Shown here piece after piece: positions 1 through 7,155 of a DNA stretch of 32,049 nucleotides. Position 1 is the stretch's first letter. Every line of letters begins with the position of its first letter. The DNA is from Atopobiaceae bacterium (GTDB lineage: Bacteria > Actinomycetota > Coriobacteriia > Coriobacteriales > Atopobiaceae): positions 1 to 32,049 of the forward strand of contig JAFUCQ010000013.1 of the NCBI GenBank assembly GCA_017459605.1, read 5' to 3'. Both the position numbers and the translations under genes were made by a program. The notes below the pieces were generated by a model that saw only the letters and a list, made by a program, of their open reading frames with translations, had not been told where the DNA came from and made no database searches.

Positions 1-132
1 AAAGTGAAGTCATGGGACTACTTTACCTAGGCAGACGATGCGCTCTACGAGGTGAAATCGAAGTACTACGCCCCCGGTGATTATTCCTATATCCACATCG
101 TAAAACAGCAAGAGAGCGAGAAGGACAGCTGA
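1..132 (+). pseudogene. 3' end of an unrecognised gene, with an in-frame TAG
   Basis: Frame 1 is open from the window edge and ends in TGA at 130-132, but it carries a TAG at 28-30. The segment after the TAG reads ADDALYEVKSKYYAPGDYSY and continues to VKQQESEKDS. The mix of aromatic and charged residues looks like real protein, and codons before the TAG (KVKSWDYFT) look like the same frame. I do not recognise the family. It may be the tail of a gene broken by a nonsense change, or a chance frame; the upstream part lies outside the window. Confidence 0.35.
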
Positions 133-282
133 TAAGCTCACAAACGACCAAGTTGTCTCATGCGATAGTTTGCCATCTCAACAGGAGAACAAACAGCCAA
201 ACGCCTTGATTGAAAAACATAGCGCAACACTCTTTGCATTTAGTTCTTCGAGAGTTTCTTACCAAAACTCTCAGAGGCTGAA

Positions 283-517
283 AAACTCTGTATACCACAC
301 AGTACACACCCTCACGTACTTCTGAGTTGTCCGAGAAACTCTGTATACCCACTGGTATACAGAGTTTACTCATATTATCCTGAGCATTTAATAAAACCCC
401 AGGTAGTCTCGGTGTATCTTGATAAGTCACGTGAGACTCTGTCTACCCATAGGTATACAGAGTCATCTACTCATGAGCCACCCGTGGGACTCTGTCTACC
501 TATGGGTATACACTCTC
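283..517. repeat. Cluster of related ~30-bp palindromes (GTATACC-N4-GGTATAC core)
   Basis: Three palindromes share one design. At 336-367 the arms AAACTCTGTATACC and GGTATACAGAGTTT are perfect 14-bp complements around a 4-base centre. At 435-464 the arms GACTCTGTCTACC and GGTATACAGAGTC have one mismatch. At 488-517 the left arm is repeated exactly and the right arm has drifted. A half copy, ACTCTGTATACC, lies at 285-296. Centres are about 98 and 53 bases apart, too irregular for a CRISPR array. They could be operators for a dimeric repressor or remnants of a small repeat family. Confidence 0.7.
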
Positions 518-730
518 GACTACTAGTGCTTCGGCTGAGTATTGGACGGGACATCAATCACGCTTGCGCTCATCACGTGCTCGCTTTAGTGCGGGTTTTG
601 TTATGCACTCTTGCTGATTTGCTCGATCGTGAGATAGAGTCAGGCATTGATACGCCTTCGTTGAACTTTGCCCCATTCCTTGATATAAGCCCTTGTAAAC
701 AGGCAAACGTCCGAGACTCACATCTTGCAT

Positions 731-823
731 TTATGCGTTCGCATAAGGTAACATTTCTCACGGAGAAATTGATGCGTTCGCATTAGTAACCGGAACTACA
801 GCTTTGGTTATGCGTTCGCATAA
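731..823. promoter_or_regulatory. Three operator-like palindromes upstream of the HipB-like gene
   Basis: TTATGCGTTCGCATAA occurs as a perfect 7-2-7 palindrome at 731-746 and again at 808-823; a shorter version with ATGCG/CGCAT arms lies at 772-783. Spacing is about 40 and 36 bases, near four turns of helix. The last copy ends a few bases before the ribosome binding site of the regulator gene at 835. Placement and repetition suggest autoregulatory operators of that regulator, which is typical for HipB-type proteins; binding itself is inferred. Confidence 0.7.
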
Positions 824-834
824 GTTGGAGGATT

Positions 835-1053
835 ATGATGCAGTACATCTTCTCAATGGGTGATATTGGAGCAGCAATACGCGCACGGCGACGGGAGCTT
901 GGTTACACGCAGACTGAGCTTGCAGACCGAGTTGGGGTTGGCGTTACATTTCTCTCACAGGTTGAAAATGGGAAAGAGACGGCTGAGGCTGGCAAGATTC
1001 TTCATGTACTTCAAATGCTCGGAATGAACGTCTATCTTGAGAAGAGACGCTAA
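835..1053 (+). CDS. HipB-like (y4mF-type) XRE family transcriptional regulator
   Basis: A 72-residue single-domain helix-turn-helix protein. The motif spans roughly residues 10-65, with RARRRELGYTQTELADRVGV followed by TFLSQVENGKETAEAGKIL; the C-terminal GMNVYLEKR strand matches the y4mF/HipB group that normally pairs with HipA kinase toxins. No hipA follows: the next gene is a thioesterase 19 bases away. GGAGGA at 827-832 is only 2 bases from the ATG at 835, so the next ATG (838) or the one at 856 are possible starts. The three palindromes just upstream suggest that it represses itself. It could be an orphan antitoxin left after toxin loss, or a regulator of the thioesterase. Confidence 0.85.
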   Translation: MMQYIFSMGDIGAAIRARRRELGYTQTELADRVGVGVTFLSQVENGKETAEAGKILHVLQMLGMNVYLEKRR

Positions 1054-1072
1054 TCGAGTTAAGGAGGATAAT

Positions 1073-1507
1073 GTGGCATTGGGTGAGGATTATCTTGAGT
1101 ACCGCAGAAACACCAACAGCTTTGCTCGCTTTTTGGGGCTTGAAATGACTGGTATGCAGGAAGGTTATGCAACGGGTACACTCAAGATTCGAGATGAGTT
1201 TCGCAACAGCCATGGGACGGTTCATGGAGGCTGTCTCTTTACAGTTGCAGATACCATTGGCGGAAATGTTGCTGCCTCACACGGTCTTGCCATGACAACT
1301 TTGTCCAGTGACTTTCATTATTTGAAGCCCTGCAAGGACGTCTCGACTATCTACATTGTTGGACGCGAGATAAAAAATGGACGAACAGTTTGTCTCATCG
1401 ATGTTGAAGTGAGTGATGGGGCAGATGTCGTTTTTGCAAAAGGAACCTTTACCTTCTTCAACCTTGGAAAACCACTCATATCAGATAAAGCAGGTGACAG
1501 TAATTAA
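1073..1507 (+). CDS. PaaI-type hotdog-fold thioesterase
   Basis: A 144-residue hotdog-fold protein, likely an acyl-CoA thioesterase of the PaaI/COG2050 group. The hallmark FRNSHGTVHGGCLFTVAD segment sits near residues 42-59, with the HGG and following acidic residue expected for the active site, and a SDFHYLKP strand near residue 80. I chose the GTG at 1073 because AAGGAGG lies at 1061-1067; the TTG at 1037 would overlap the previous gene and has no such site. The short gap suggests cotranscription with the HipB-like gene. Substrate cannot be read from the sequence. Confidence 0.85.
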   Translation: MALGEDYLEYRRNTNSFARFLGLEMTGMQEGYATGTLKIRDEFRNSHGTVHGGCLFTVADTIGGNVAASHGLAMTTLSSDFHYLKPCKDVSTIYIVGREIKNGRTVCLIDVEVSDGADVVFAKGTFTFFNLGKPLISDKAGDSN

Positions 1508-1533
1508 GCGCTTTCCATCAAGGGGGTCTCACC

Positions 1534-2160
1534 ATGGCTTTTGATTACAAGAAAGAATACAAAGAGTTCTATATGCCGCCTGCCAAGCCAAGCATTGTAA
1601 CGGTGCCTTCTATGAACTTCATTGCTGTGCGTGGTTCAGGAGATCCCAATGATAGCAGCGGGCGCTATCAAGAAGCACTCGACATGCTGTATGGCATTGC
1701 CTATACCATCAAAATGTCCAAAAAGACTGACTACAGAATTGAGGGTTACTTTGATTATGTGGTGCCGCCGCTTGAGGGTTTTTGGTGGCAGGAGGGAATT
1801 GCGGGGGTTGATTACGCACACAAAGAGCTCTTTGAGTGGATTTCTGTCATTCGTCTGCCTGAGTTTGTCACGCAAGATGACTTTGAGTGGGCTCGCCACG
1901 AGGCGAGTGTCAAGAAAAAGAAGGACTTCACGGCTGCTGGGTTTTTAACCCTTGACGAGGGGTTGTGCGTCCAATGCATGCACATTGGTCCATACGATGA
2001 TGAGCCACAAACCGTCAATCTCATGCATGAGTTTATGGAGGAGCAAGGCTATAGACTCGACATTACCGATACCCGCCATCACCACGAGATTTATCTCAGC
2101 GATGCTCGTCGTGTTGCTCCCGAGAAACTCAAAACGGTCATTCGACATCCCATCAGATAG
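1534..2160 (+). CDS. GyrI-like domain protein (COG4832 type)
   Basis: A 208-residue protein starting MAFDYKKEYKEFYMPPAKPS, which resembles the COG4832 group with a GyrI-like/SOUL small-molecule binding fold. Typical features are the early FIAVRGSGDPND segment (about residues 29-40), a central EGFWW motif (residues 81-85) and a late HIGPYDDEP segment (about 151-159) followed by a HHHEIYLSDARRVAPEKLKT ending. AAGGGGG stands 8 bases before the ATG. Proteins of this group lack a DNA-binding domain and their role is mostly unknown; ligand binding is inferred from the fold. It lies 26 bases after the thioesterase and may share its transcript. Confidence 0.85.
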   Translation: MAFDYKKEYKEFYMPPAKPSIVTVPSMNFIAVRGSGDPNDSSGRYQEALDMLYGIAYTIKMSKKTDYRIEGYFDYVVPPLEGFWWQEGIAGVDYAHKELFEWISVIRLPEFVTQDDFEWARHEASVKKKKDFTAAGFLTLDEGLCVQCMHIGPYDDEPQTVNLMHEFMEEQGYRLDITDTRHHHEIYLSDARRVAPEKLKTVIRHPIR

Positions 2161-2205
2161 ATAAGGCTTTTGAGCGCCTACCAGCTTCATTTCGTGTTAT
2201 AGTAT

Positions 2206-2226
2206 GTGTATATACAGTATATACAC
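2206..2226. promoter_or_regulatory. Perfect 21-bp operator palindrome of the toxin-antitoxin pair
   Basis: GTGTATATAC and GTATATACAC form perfect 10-bp arms around a single central A at 2216. A TATAGT hexamer at 2198-2203 may serve as the -10 box, though no good -35 was found. The palindrome ends 12 bases before the antitoxin start. This position suggests that the ribbon-helix-helix antitoxin binds here and represses its own operon, as is known for RelB/DinJ systems. Confidence 0.7.
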
Positions 2227-2238
2227 CAGGGGAAAATA

Positions 2239-2613
2239 ATGGCAGATACCTACAGCACACAGCTCAATGTTCGGATGGATGTCCAAACAAAAGAACAAGG
2301 TGATGCAGGGCTTGCTTCTATCGGGCTTACTGCCTCTGAGGCTGTGCGTTCGTTGTGGAAGCTTGCTGCCTCCGGGACACAAGGGTTGATGGCGATTAAG
2401 AAATTGTTGTCGCAAGGACATGCTCGGAGTCAAGGTGAGGACGCCTCCTTGGATGATAGTCCCATTACTGAAGCAAAAAACTTGTATGTCAATGCCTTGG
2501 CATGTTGCGGTCTAGAGACTTCGGAAATCCTCGCATCCCCACTATCTCGATCCGACAAAGAACTGCTTGAGCAAGCGCTTCTTGAGAAATATGTCGATGA
2601 GGAGTTCGCATGA
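2239..2613 (+). CDS. RelB/DinJ-type antitoxin
   Basis: A 124-residue protein whose N-terminus fits the RelB/DinJ ribbon-helix-helix family: a short strand STQLNVRMDVQTKEQGDAGL, then helices GLTASEAVRSLWKLAASG (about residues 28-45). The long acidic C-terminal part would be the toxin-binding region. The ATG at 2239 is preceded by AGGGGAA and lies just after the operator; an upstream frame extension would start inside the palindrome. The last four bases overlap the start of the PIN toxin (ATGA), indicating translational coupling. The protein should neutralise the toxin and repress the operon. Confidence 0.85.
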   Translation: MADTYSTQLNVRMDVQTKEQGDAGLASIGLTASEAVRSLWKLAASGTQGLMAIKKLLSQGHARSQGEDASLDDSPITEAKNLYVNALACCGLETSEILASPLSRSDKELLEQALLEKYVDEEFA

Positions 2614-3125
2614 GCGTGACTCCTACGAGCTTTTTCATTGATACGTGCATTTGGCTTGATTATTTCTTTCCAACGCGTAAAGGATATGGTGATGCAACCG
2701 CATTAATTTCATTTTTGTATGAGCATCAACTTTCAATCTATTATTCGAGTGGTGTTCTTCAAAACTTATCACATATTGCGCGAGCGCAAATGAGAAGTGA
2801 ACTGCAGGCATTGGGCGAGCAAAATGACACAAAAGCAGCGTTGGTGGCACAGCAATTCGCATGGTCGTGTATTGAGAACTCTCGCAAGATTGCAACGGTT
2901 GTTGGTAGCGATGAGTCAGCTGTTTGGTTGGCAGAAAAGTTCTATGAGATACATTCAGATTTTGAGGATTGTCTCGTGATGGCTGCTGTGAAGCGCAGTA
3001 ACTCTGATTACCTTGTTACCAACGACAAGGCATTACTCAGATGTGGAGTTGTACCAGCAATTTCGTCACATGATGCTTGGAGGCTTGTTGCCTCCTTGTA
3101 TGAGCCAGGAGATTCTGAGTTCTGA
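2610..3125 (+). CDS. PIN-domain (VapC-like) ribonuclease toxin
   Basis: A 171-residue PIN-domain protein, predicted to cleave RNA with metal-bound acidic residues. D11 sits in the opening FIDTCIWLDYF, D117/E119/D120 in the DFEDCLVMAA helix, and D139 in YLVTNDKALL, all standard PIN positions. The usual mid-domain acid is not obvious: the matching region reads SSGVLQNLSHI. Its start overlaps the RelB/DinJ-type antitoxin by four bases. VapC toxins are more often paired with VapB, AbrB or Phd-like antitoxins; this RelB/DinJ-PIN pairing is a recognised but less common combination in actinobacteria and Firmicutes. Confidence 0.85.
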   Translation: MSVTPTSFFIDTCIWLDYFFPTRKGYGDATALISFLYEHQLSIYYSSGVLQNLSHIARAQMRSELQALGEQNDTKAALVAQQFAWSCIENSRKIATVVGSDESAVWLAEKFYEIHSDFEDCLVMAAVKRSNSDYLVTNDKALLRCGVVPAISSHDAWRLVASLYEPGDSEF

Positions 3126-3273
3126 GTAGGCGATTAATCAAGAATCGAGTTAACAAACGATGCAAAGCTCTGAGTTGTTGTGCCATTTGGTGGCGAAGCG
3201 TGCATAATGTTTGTGTTACTTTTCAGCGTGTTGAAAAGATATGACTGACATGCAGATGCGAAAGGAAGAGACC

Positions 3274-3591
3274 GTGCCACTCACACGAAACGATGTTGCA
3301 GCAATTGCTGATTATGCCCGCATCGCACTCGATGATGACGAGCTGACAGCAATGTGCGACTACATGAATGAAGCAGTTGATTTGCTCGAACCGATTCTCG
3401 AATACGAGCTTGGTGCTATTGAGCCTACGTATCACCCCATCGGTGGCTTGTCTAACGTTATGTCGGCAGATGAAGTAGATAGCGATGTGCGGGCACTTTC
3501 CCTCGATGACGCACTGAAAAATGCGGGCGCTCGTGAGGGACGAAACTTCCGCGTGCCGTCTATTTTGGGTGATGATGGAGGCGATCGCTAA
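3274..3591 (+). CDS. gatC: Asp-tRNA(Asn)/Glu-tRNA(Gln) amidotransferase subunit C
   Basis: Subunit C of the GatCAB amidotransferase, which clamps GatA to GatB so that mischarged Glu-tRNA(Gln) or Asp-tRNA(Asn) can be amidated. LTRNDVAAIADYARIALDDD at the N-terminus is the normal GatC opening, and NFRVPSIL near the end is the conserved GatA-binding tail. I chose the GTG at 3274 (105 residues) because AAAGGAAG lies 5 bases before it and it gives the family's usual N-terminus; the ATG at 3241 would add 11 residues and has no clear ribosome site. Its stop shares one base with the gatA start. Confidence 0.9.
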   Translation: MPLTRNDVAAIADYARIALDDDELTAMCDYMNEAVDLLEPILEYELGAIEPTYHPIGGLSNVMSADEVDSDVRALSLDDALKNAGAREGRNFRVPSILGDDGGDR

Positions 3592-5081
3592 TGGCATGGC
3601 TTGATGAACTATCCGCTGGCGATATTGCAGCAGGCGTGGCAGCAGGCGATTTCAGTGCCGTTGAGGTTACCCAGGCATCACTCTCAGCAATTGATGCACG
3701 CGATGGTGAGATAGCAGCTCTCATCGAGAGCTGCCCTGAACTTGCGCTTGACTACGCTCGACGAATTGATGAGCGAAAAGCTCAAGGACAAGAGCTCGGT
3801 TGCCTTGCGGGAGTGCCAGTATCTTTCAAAGACAACATGCAACTGATTGGCACTCACACGACTTGTGCCTCGCGCATGCTCGAGGGTTATGAAAGCGTCT
3901 ACACGGCTACCTGTGTTCAGCGCATGCTTGATGCGGGTGCAATTCCTGTAGCTAAGGCAAATATGGACGAGTTTGCCTTTGGTTCAAGTACCGAGACAAG
4001 CGCATTTCATCCAACCAGAAATCCTTGGGATACTGAGCGTGTTCCGGGGGGCTCATCAGGTGGATCTGCGGTATCGGTTGCTGCAGGAGAAGTCACGCTG
4101 TCGCTGGGATCTGATACGGGAGGCTCAATTAGACAGCCTGCAAGTTTTTGTGGGGTGGTGGGTCTTAAACCCAGTTACGGAGCGGTTTCTCGTTATGGCG
4201 TGGTAGCCTTTGGTTCGTCGCTCGATCAAGTGGGACCGTTGGGACGCAGTGTGTCTGATGTTGTTCTTGCCATGCAAGCCCTCACACAGGCAGGGCGCGA
4301 TCGCCTCGACTCAACGAGCCAAGATTGTCAGTCTGATTTTTGCGGAACACTCAATCAAGGTGTTGCGGGTGGGCGCGTGGGAGTGATGCGTGAGCTCATT
4401 GAAGCAGAGGGACTGAGCGATGAGGTACGCGATGGTCTCAAGCGCTCTATTGCTACGTTTGAATCTGCAGGCGCTGAGATTGTTGATGTAGAGCTCGAAC
4501 ACCTAACATCTGCTATTGCCGCTTACTACGTGATTGGACCTGCTGAGGCATTTTCCAATCTTGCTCGCTTCGATGGGGTGCGTTACGGCTACCAGGAACC
4601 TGATTGTGAAACTCTAGCTGAGCAAACCGCAAAAAGTAGGGCTCATGGCTTTGGTATTGAGGCAAAACGCCGCCAAATGTTGGGGGCGTATTTGTTGGCA
4701 AGTGGTGTGTATGACAAGTATTACTATCCCGCACAAAAGCTGCGTACGCTCATCACCGATGACTACAATAAAGCCTATGAGAGATGTGATGTGATTTTGC
4801 TGCCCGTGGCTCCCACTTGTGCGTGGAAGCTGGGCGAGATTACCAATGCGCGTCAAATGTATCTCAGTGATATGTTTACGATTTCTAATAACATTGCAGG
4901 TAACTGTGGCATTTCAGTGCCAGTTGGTTTGGGAAGCGCCAGTGGTATGCCGCTTGCAGCACAACTACAAGGACCTGCGTTTGGAGATGCAACGTTGCTC
5001 CGTTATGCCCATGCGCTCGAATCTGAAGTAGGAGCGCTTGGTGTCGCGCCTGCTTTTTTCGGGAAGGGAGGTGAGCTCTAA
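3591..5081 (+). CDS. gatA: Glu-tRNA(Gln) amidotransferase subunit A
   Basis: A 496-residue amidase-signature enzyme that frees ammonia from glutamine for tRNA-bound Glu/Asp amidation. The Ser-cisSer-Lys triad is complete: K80 in PVSFKDNM, S155 in the glycine/serine-rich loop PGGSSGGSAV, and S179 in DTGGSIRQPASFCG. These align with K79, S154 and S178 described for the Staphylococcus enzyme. Length is normal. The start codon overlaps the gatC stop by one base and gatB starts right after its stop, so the three subunits are made from one message. Confidence 0.97.
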   Translation: MAWLDELSAGDIAAGVAAGDFSAVEVTQASLSAIDARDGEIAALIESCPELALDYARRIDERKAQGQELGCLAGVPVSFKDNMQLIGTHTTCASRMLEGYESVYTATCVQRMLDAGAIPVAKANMDEFAFGSSTETSAFHPTRNPWDTERVPGGSSGGSAVSVAAGEVTLSLGSDTGGSIRQPASFCGVVGLKPSYGAVSRYGVVAFGSSLDQVGPLGRSVSDVVLAMQALTQAGRDRLDSTSQDCQSDFCGTLNQGVAGGRVGVMRELIEAEGLSDEVRDGLKRSIATFESAGAEIVDVELEHLTSAIAAYYVIGPAEAFSNLARFDGVRYGYQEPDCETLAEQTAKSRAHGFGIEAKRRQMLGAYLLASGVYDKYYYPAQKLRTLITDDYNKAYERCDVILLPVAPTCAWKLGEITNARQMYLSDMFTISNNIAGNCGISVPVGLGSASGMPLAAQLQGPAFGDATLLRYAHALESEVGALGVAPAFFGKGGEL

Positions 5082-6584
5082 ATGAAGACACTCGAAGAGG
5101 TACTCGTAGATTGGGAAGCTGTTATTGGCCTTGAGGTTCATACTGAGCTCACAACGCTTCAGACAAAAATGTTTTGTAATTGCAAGTTGTCACATGATGA
5201 CGAGCCAAACGCAAATGTGTGTCCTGTCTGCTTGGGTTTGCCGGGTGCTTTGCCCGTACCAAATGAAGAGGCCATACGCTCAATTGTGATGGCTGGTCTT
5301 GCAACCAACTGTGACATCATGCCCCGCTCGATGTTTTATCGTAAGCATTACTTTTATCCCGATATGGCTAAGAATTTCCAGACCACCCAAGGCCCCGTTG
5401 CCTTTTGCATGCACGGTCATCTTGATCTTGAGGTTGTAGGACAAGGTGCGGCGGAGCGTCCTGATGCCAGCATTGATAAAAAAGATGACGGTTCGTACGT
5501 AACGCCTGTACGAATCTTGCGCATTCACATGGAAGAAGATGCTGCAAAGATGGTGCACGTGGGAGGCAAAGAAGGCAGAATTGGAGGCGCTGCAGAGTCG
5601 TTTGTTGACTACAACCGTTGCGGCACCCCTTTGATTGAGCTTGTTACCGAGCCAGACCTGCGCACTCCTGAAGAAGCTCGCCTGTTTATGGAAAAGCTTC
5701 GCGAGACATTCTTAGCATTGGGCATCTCAGATTGCTCGATGGAAAAGGGATCGATGCGCTGTGATGGCAATGTGTCATTGAGGCGCCGCGGTGCCCAAGA
5801 GTTTGGCACGAAGACCGAGATGAAAAACATCAACTCATTCAAGAATCTCCATGATGCGCTTGAGTATGAGATTTGTCGTCAAGCAGAGGTGCTCGAAGAA
5901 GGCGGAGTTGTCCAACAAGAGACGCGTCACTTCGAGCCAAGTAAGCGTCGAACTATGGTCATGCGTGTTAAAGAAACAGCTGATGACTATCGTTTGTTCC
6001 CTGACCCAGATTTGGCTCCCTTTGATTTAAGCGACGAATTTGTTGAAGAGTGCCGCGCACGCATCCCCGAGCTTCCTGATGCTAAGCGGGAGCGCTATAT
6101 GAATGACTTAGGCATCAAGAGCTCTGACGCGGCCCTCCTTGCAGGAACGCCTGCAACAGCTGCCCTTTTTGAGGAGGCAGTAGCTGTAACTGATGGCAAA
6201 CATGCTCCTGTTATAGCTAACGTGATGGTTAATCTTTTGCCTGGGTATAGTTGTTCTGCTGCACAAATTGCAGCGCTTGCAGGACTGCTCGCAGAAGATG
6301 CCATTACGAGCGCTCAAGCTCGTGAGGTACTCGAGCTGGTAAGTGGAAGCGATGCGGATCCTGTTGCTGTGGTAGATGAGCGCGGTATGCGCCAAACTAC
6401 CGACACTTCAACACTTGAGCCCATTGTTGATGCCGTGCTTGCTCGTTGTGGAGAGCAAGTGCAGCAGTATCGCGATGGCAACAAGAAGGTTCTTGGCTTC
6501 TTGGTTGGTCAATGCATGAAAGAGGCACAAGGTTCGGGTAACCCCAAGCTCTTTAATCAGCTGCTTGCTTCAAAGCTTAACTAA
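5082..6584 (+). CDS. gatB: Asp/Glu-tRNA amidotransferase subunit B
   Basis: A 500-residue GatB, the kinase/amidotransferase subunit that phosphorylates and amidates the mischarged aminoacyl-tRNA. The opening EAVIGLEVHTEL and the zinc site C32, C34, C47, C50 (FCNC and VCPVCLGLPG) are intact. RCDGNVSLRRRG and KNINSFKNL are cradle-domain motifs, and the C-terminal 150 residues form the GatB/YqeY tail that grips tRNA. Because asnS is also present in this window, the likely main substrate is Glu-tRNA(Gln), unless a second route to Asn-tRNA is used. A GGGAAGGGAGGTGAG stretch gives a very strong ribosome site inside the end of gatA. Confidence 0.97.
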   Translation: MKTLEEVLVDWEAVIGLEVHTELTTLQTKMFCNCKLSHDDEPNANVCPVCLGLPGALPVPNEEAIRSIVMAGLATNCDIMPRSMFYRKHYFYPDMAKNFQTTQGPVAFCMHGHLDLEVVGQGAAERPDASIDKKDDGSYVTPVRILRIHMEEDAAKMVHVGGKEGRIGGAAESFVDYNRCGTPLIELVTEPDLRTPEEARLFMEKLRETFLALGISDCSMEKGSMRCDGNVSLRRRGAQEFGTKTEMKNINSFKNLHDALEYEICRQAEVLEEGGVVQQETRHFEPSKRRTMVMRVKETADDYRLFPDPDLAPFDLSDEFVEECRARIPELPDAKRERYMNDLGIKSSDAALLAGTPATAALFEEAVAVTDGKHAPVIANVMVNLLPGYSCSAAQIAALAGLLAEDAITSAQAREVLELVSGSDADPVAVVDERGMRQTTDTSTLEPIVDAVLARCGEQVQQYRDGNKKVLGFLVGQCMKEAQGSGNPKLFNQLLASKLN

Positions 6585-6612
6585 CAGCTCAACCTCAACG
6601 AGAAGTCCTATG

Positions 6613-6652
6613 AATGAGCTCGTGAGTATCTCTGGTGACTCACGAGCTCATT
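6613..6652 (+). terminator. Long hairpin ending the gatCAB operon
   Basis: AATGAGCTCGTGAGT and ACTCACGAGCTCATT are perfect 15-bp complements around a 10-base loop, 28 bases after gatB. The T run after it is weak (a CCTTTT only 10 bases further), so termination may be leaky. It lies between convergent genes and may serve both strands. Confidence 0.7.
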
Positions 6653-6741
6653 GTGTTGGTGCCTTTTGCTCGTTGCCCTTTATAGCCCAATCTGTTCTGT
6701 GGCCCGAGCTGTTCAAGTAGCGTTCGTCGCTCTTTGTAGCT

Positions 6742-7155
6742 CTAGCTGTTCTTCACTCCGTACCAGCCAATACCTTCTGCTTTCCAACCCACGCGAACCA
6801 GCATATCGTTTTCTGCCTTGTTAGTGGTGTAGTTGTGAGAGCCTGCACGGGCATTGGGATTGTATTGACGATAGAGAGCCACTCCCTTGGCATCATCAGA
6901 ATACCAGCCAATACCCTCATAGCGCCAACCAACCTTGATGAGCATATCTCGTTCTGCTGCACTCATGGTGTAGTGGTGATCTCCGGCGTTGGCGTTATAG
7001 AGGCGATAAACCGGGTTGTGACTCCACTCAGGGGCGTACCAACCAATGCCCTCATAGCGCCAGCCCACCTTAACAAGATGGTCTCGCTCACCCGCTGATG
7101 CGGTATAGAAGTGCTCACCTGAATTGGGGTTATAGAGGCGATACATGGGAAGAAT
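6742..7155 (-). repeat. Three DUF5648-type repeats (C-terminal domain)
   Basis: Three tandem units of about 45 residues each begin LYRLYNPNSGEHFYT, VYRLYNANAGDHHYT and LYRQYNPNARAGSHNYT, and end in EGIGWY. The copies differ in DNA sequence, so the duplication is old. Such modules are common at the C-terminus of secreted proteins of Gram-positive gut and oral bacteria. Confidence 0.8.

Larger units (their letters stand above)
133..834. other. Gene-poor 700-base stretch with two palindrome families
   Basis: No reading frame here has a convincing start, ribosome binding site and protein-like composition. The longest frames (412-786 plus, 158-430 minus) run through the palindromes and look spurious. 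What the stretch does hold is a group of GTATACC/GGTATAC palindromes (283-517) and a set of TGCGTTCGCA palindromes (731-823), described separately. The part between them (about 520-730) shows nothing I can name; it may be decayed coding sequence. Confidence 0.6.

Noticed and set aside
158-430. 90-codon open frame on the minus strand
   Set aside because: No ribosome site and its composition follows the palindromic repeats; no family resemblance.
283-517. Possible CRISPR array
   Set aside because: Repeats are palindromic operators-like units with unequal spacing (about 98 and 53 bases), drifted copies, and no cas genes in the window.
412-786. 124-codon open frame on the plus strand
   Set aside because: It runs through both palindrome families, lacks a ribosome site and has no protein-like pattern.
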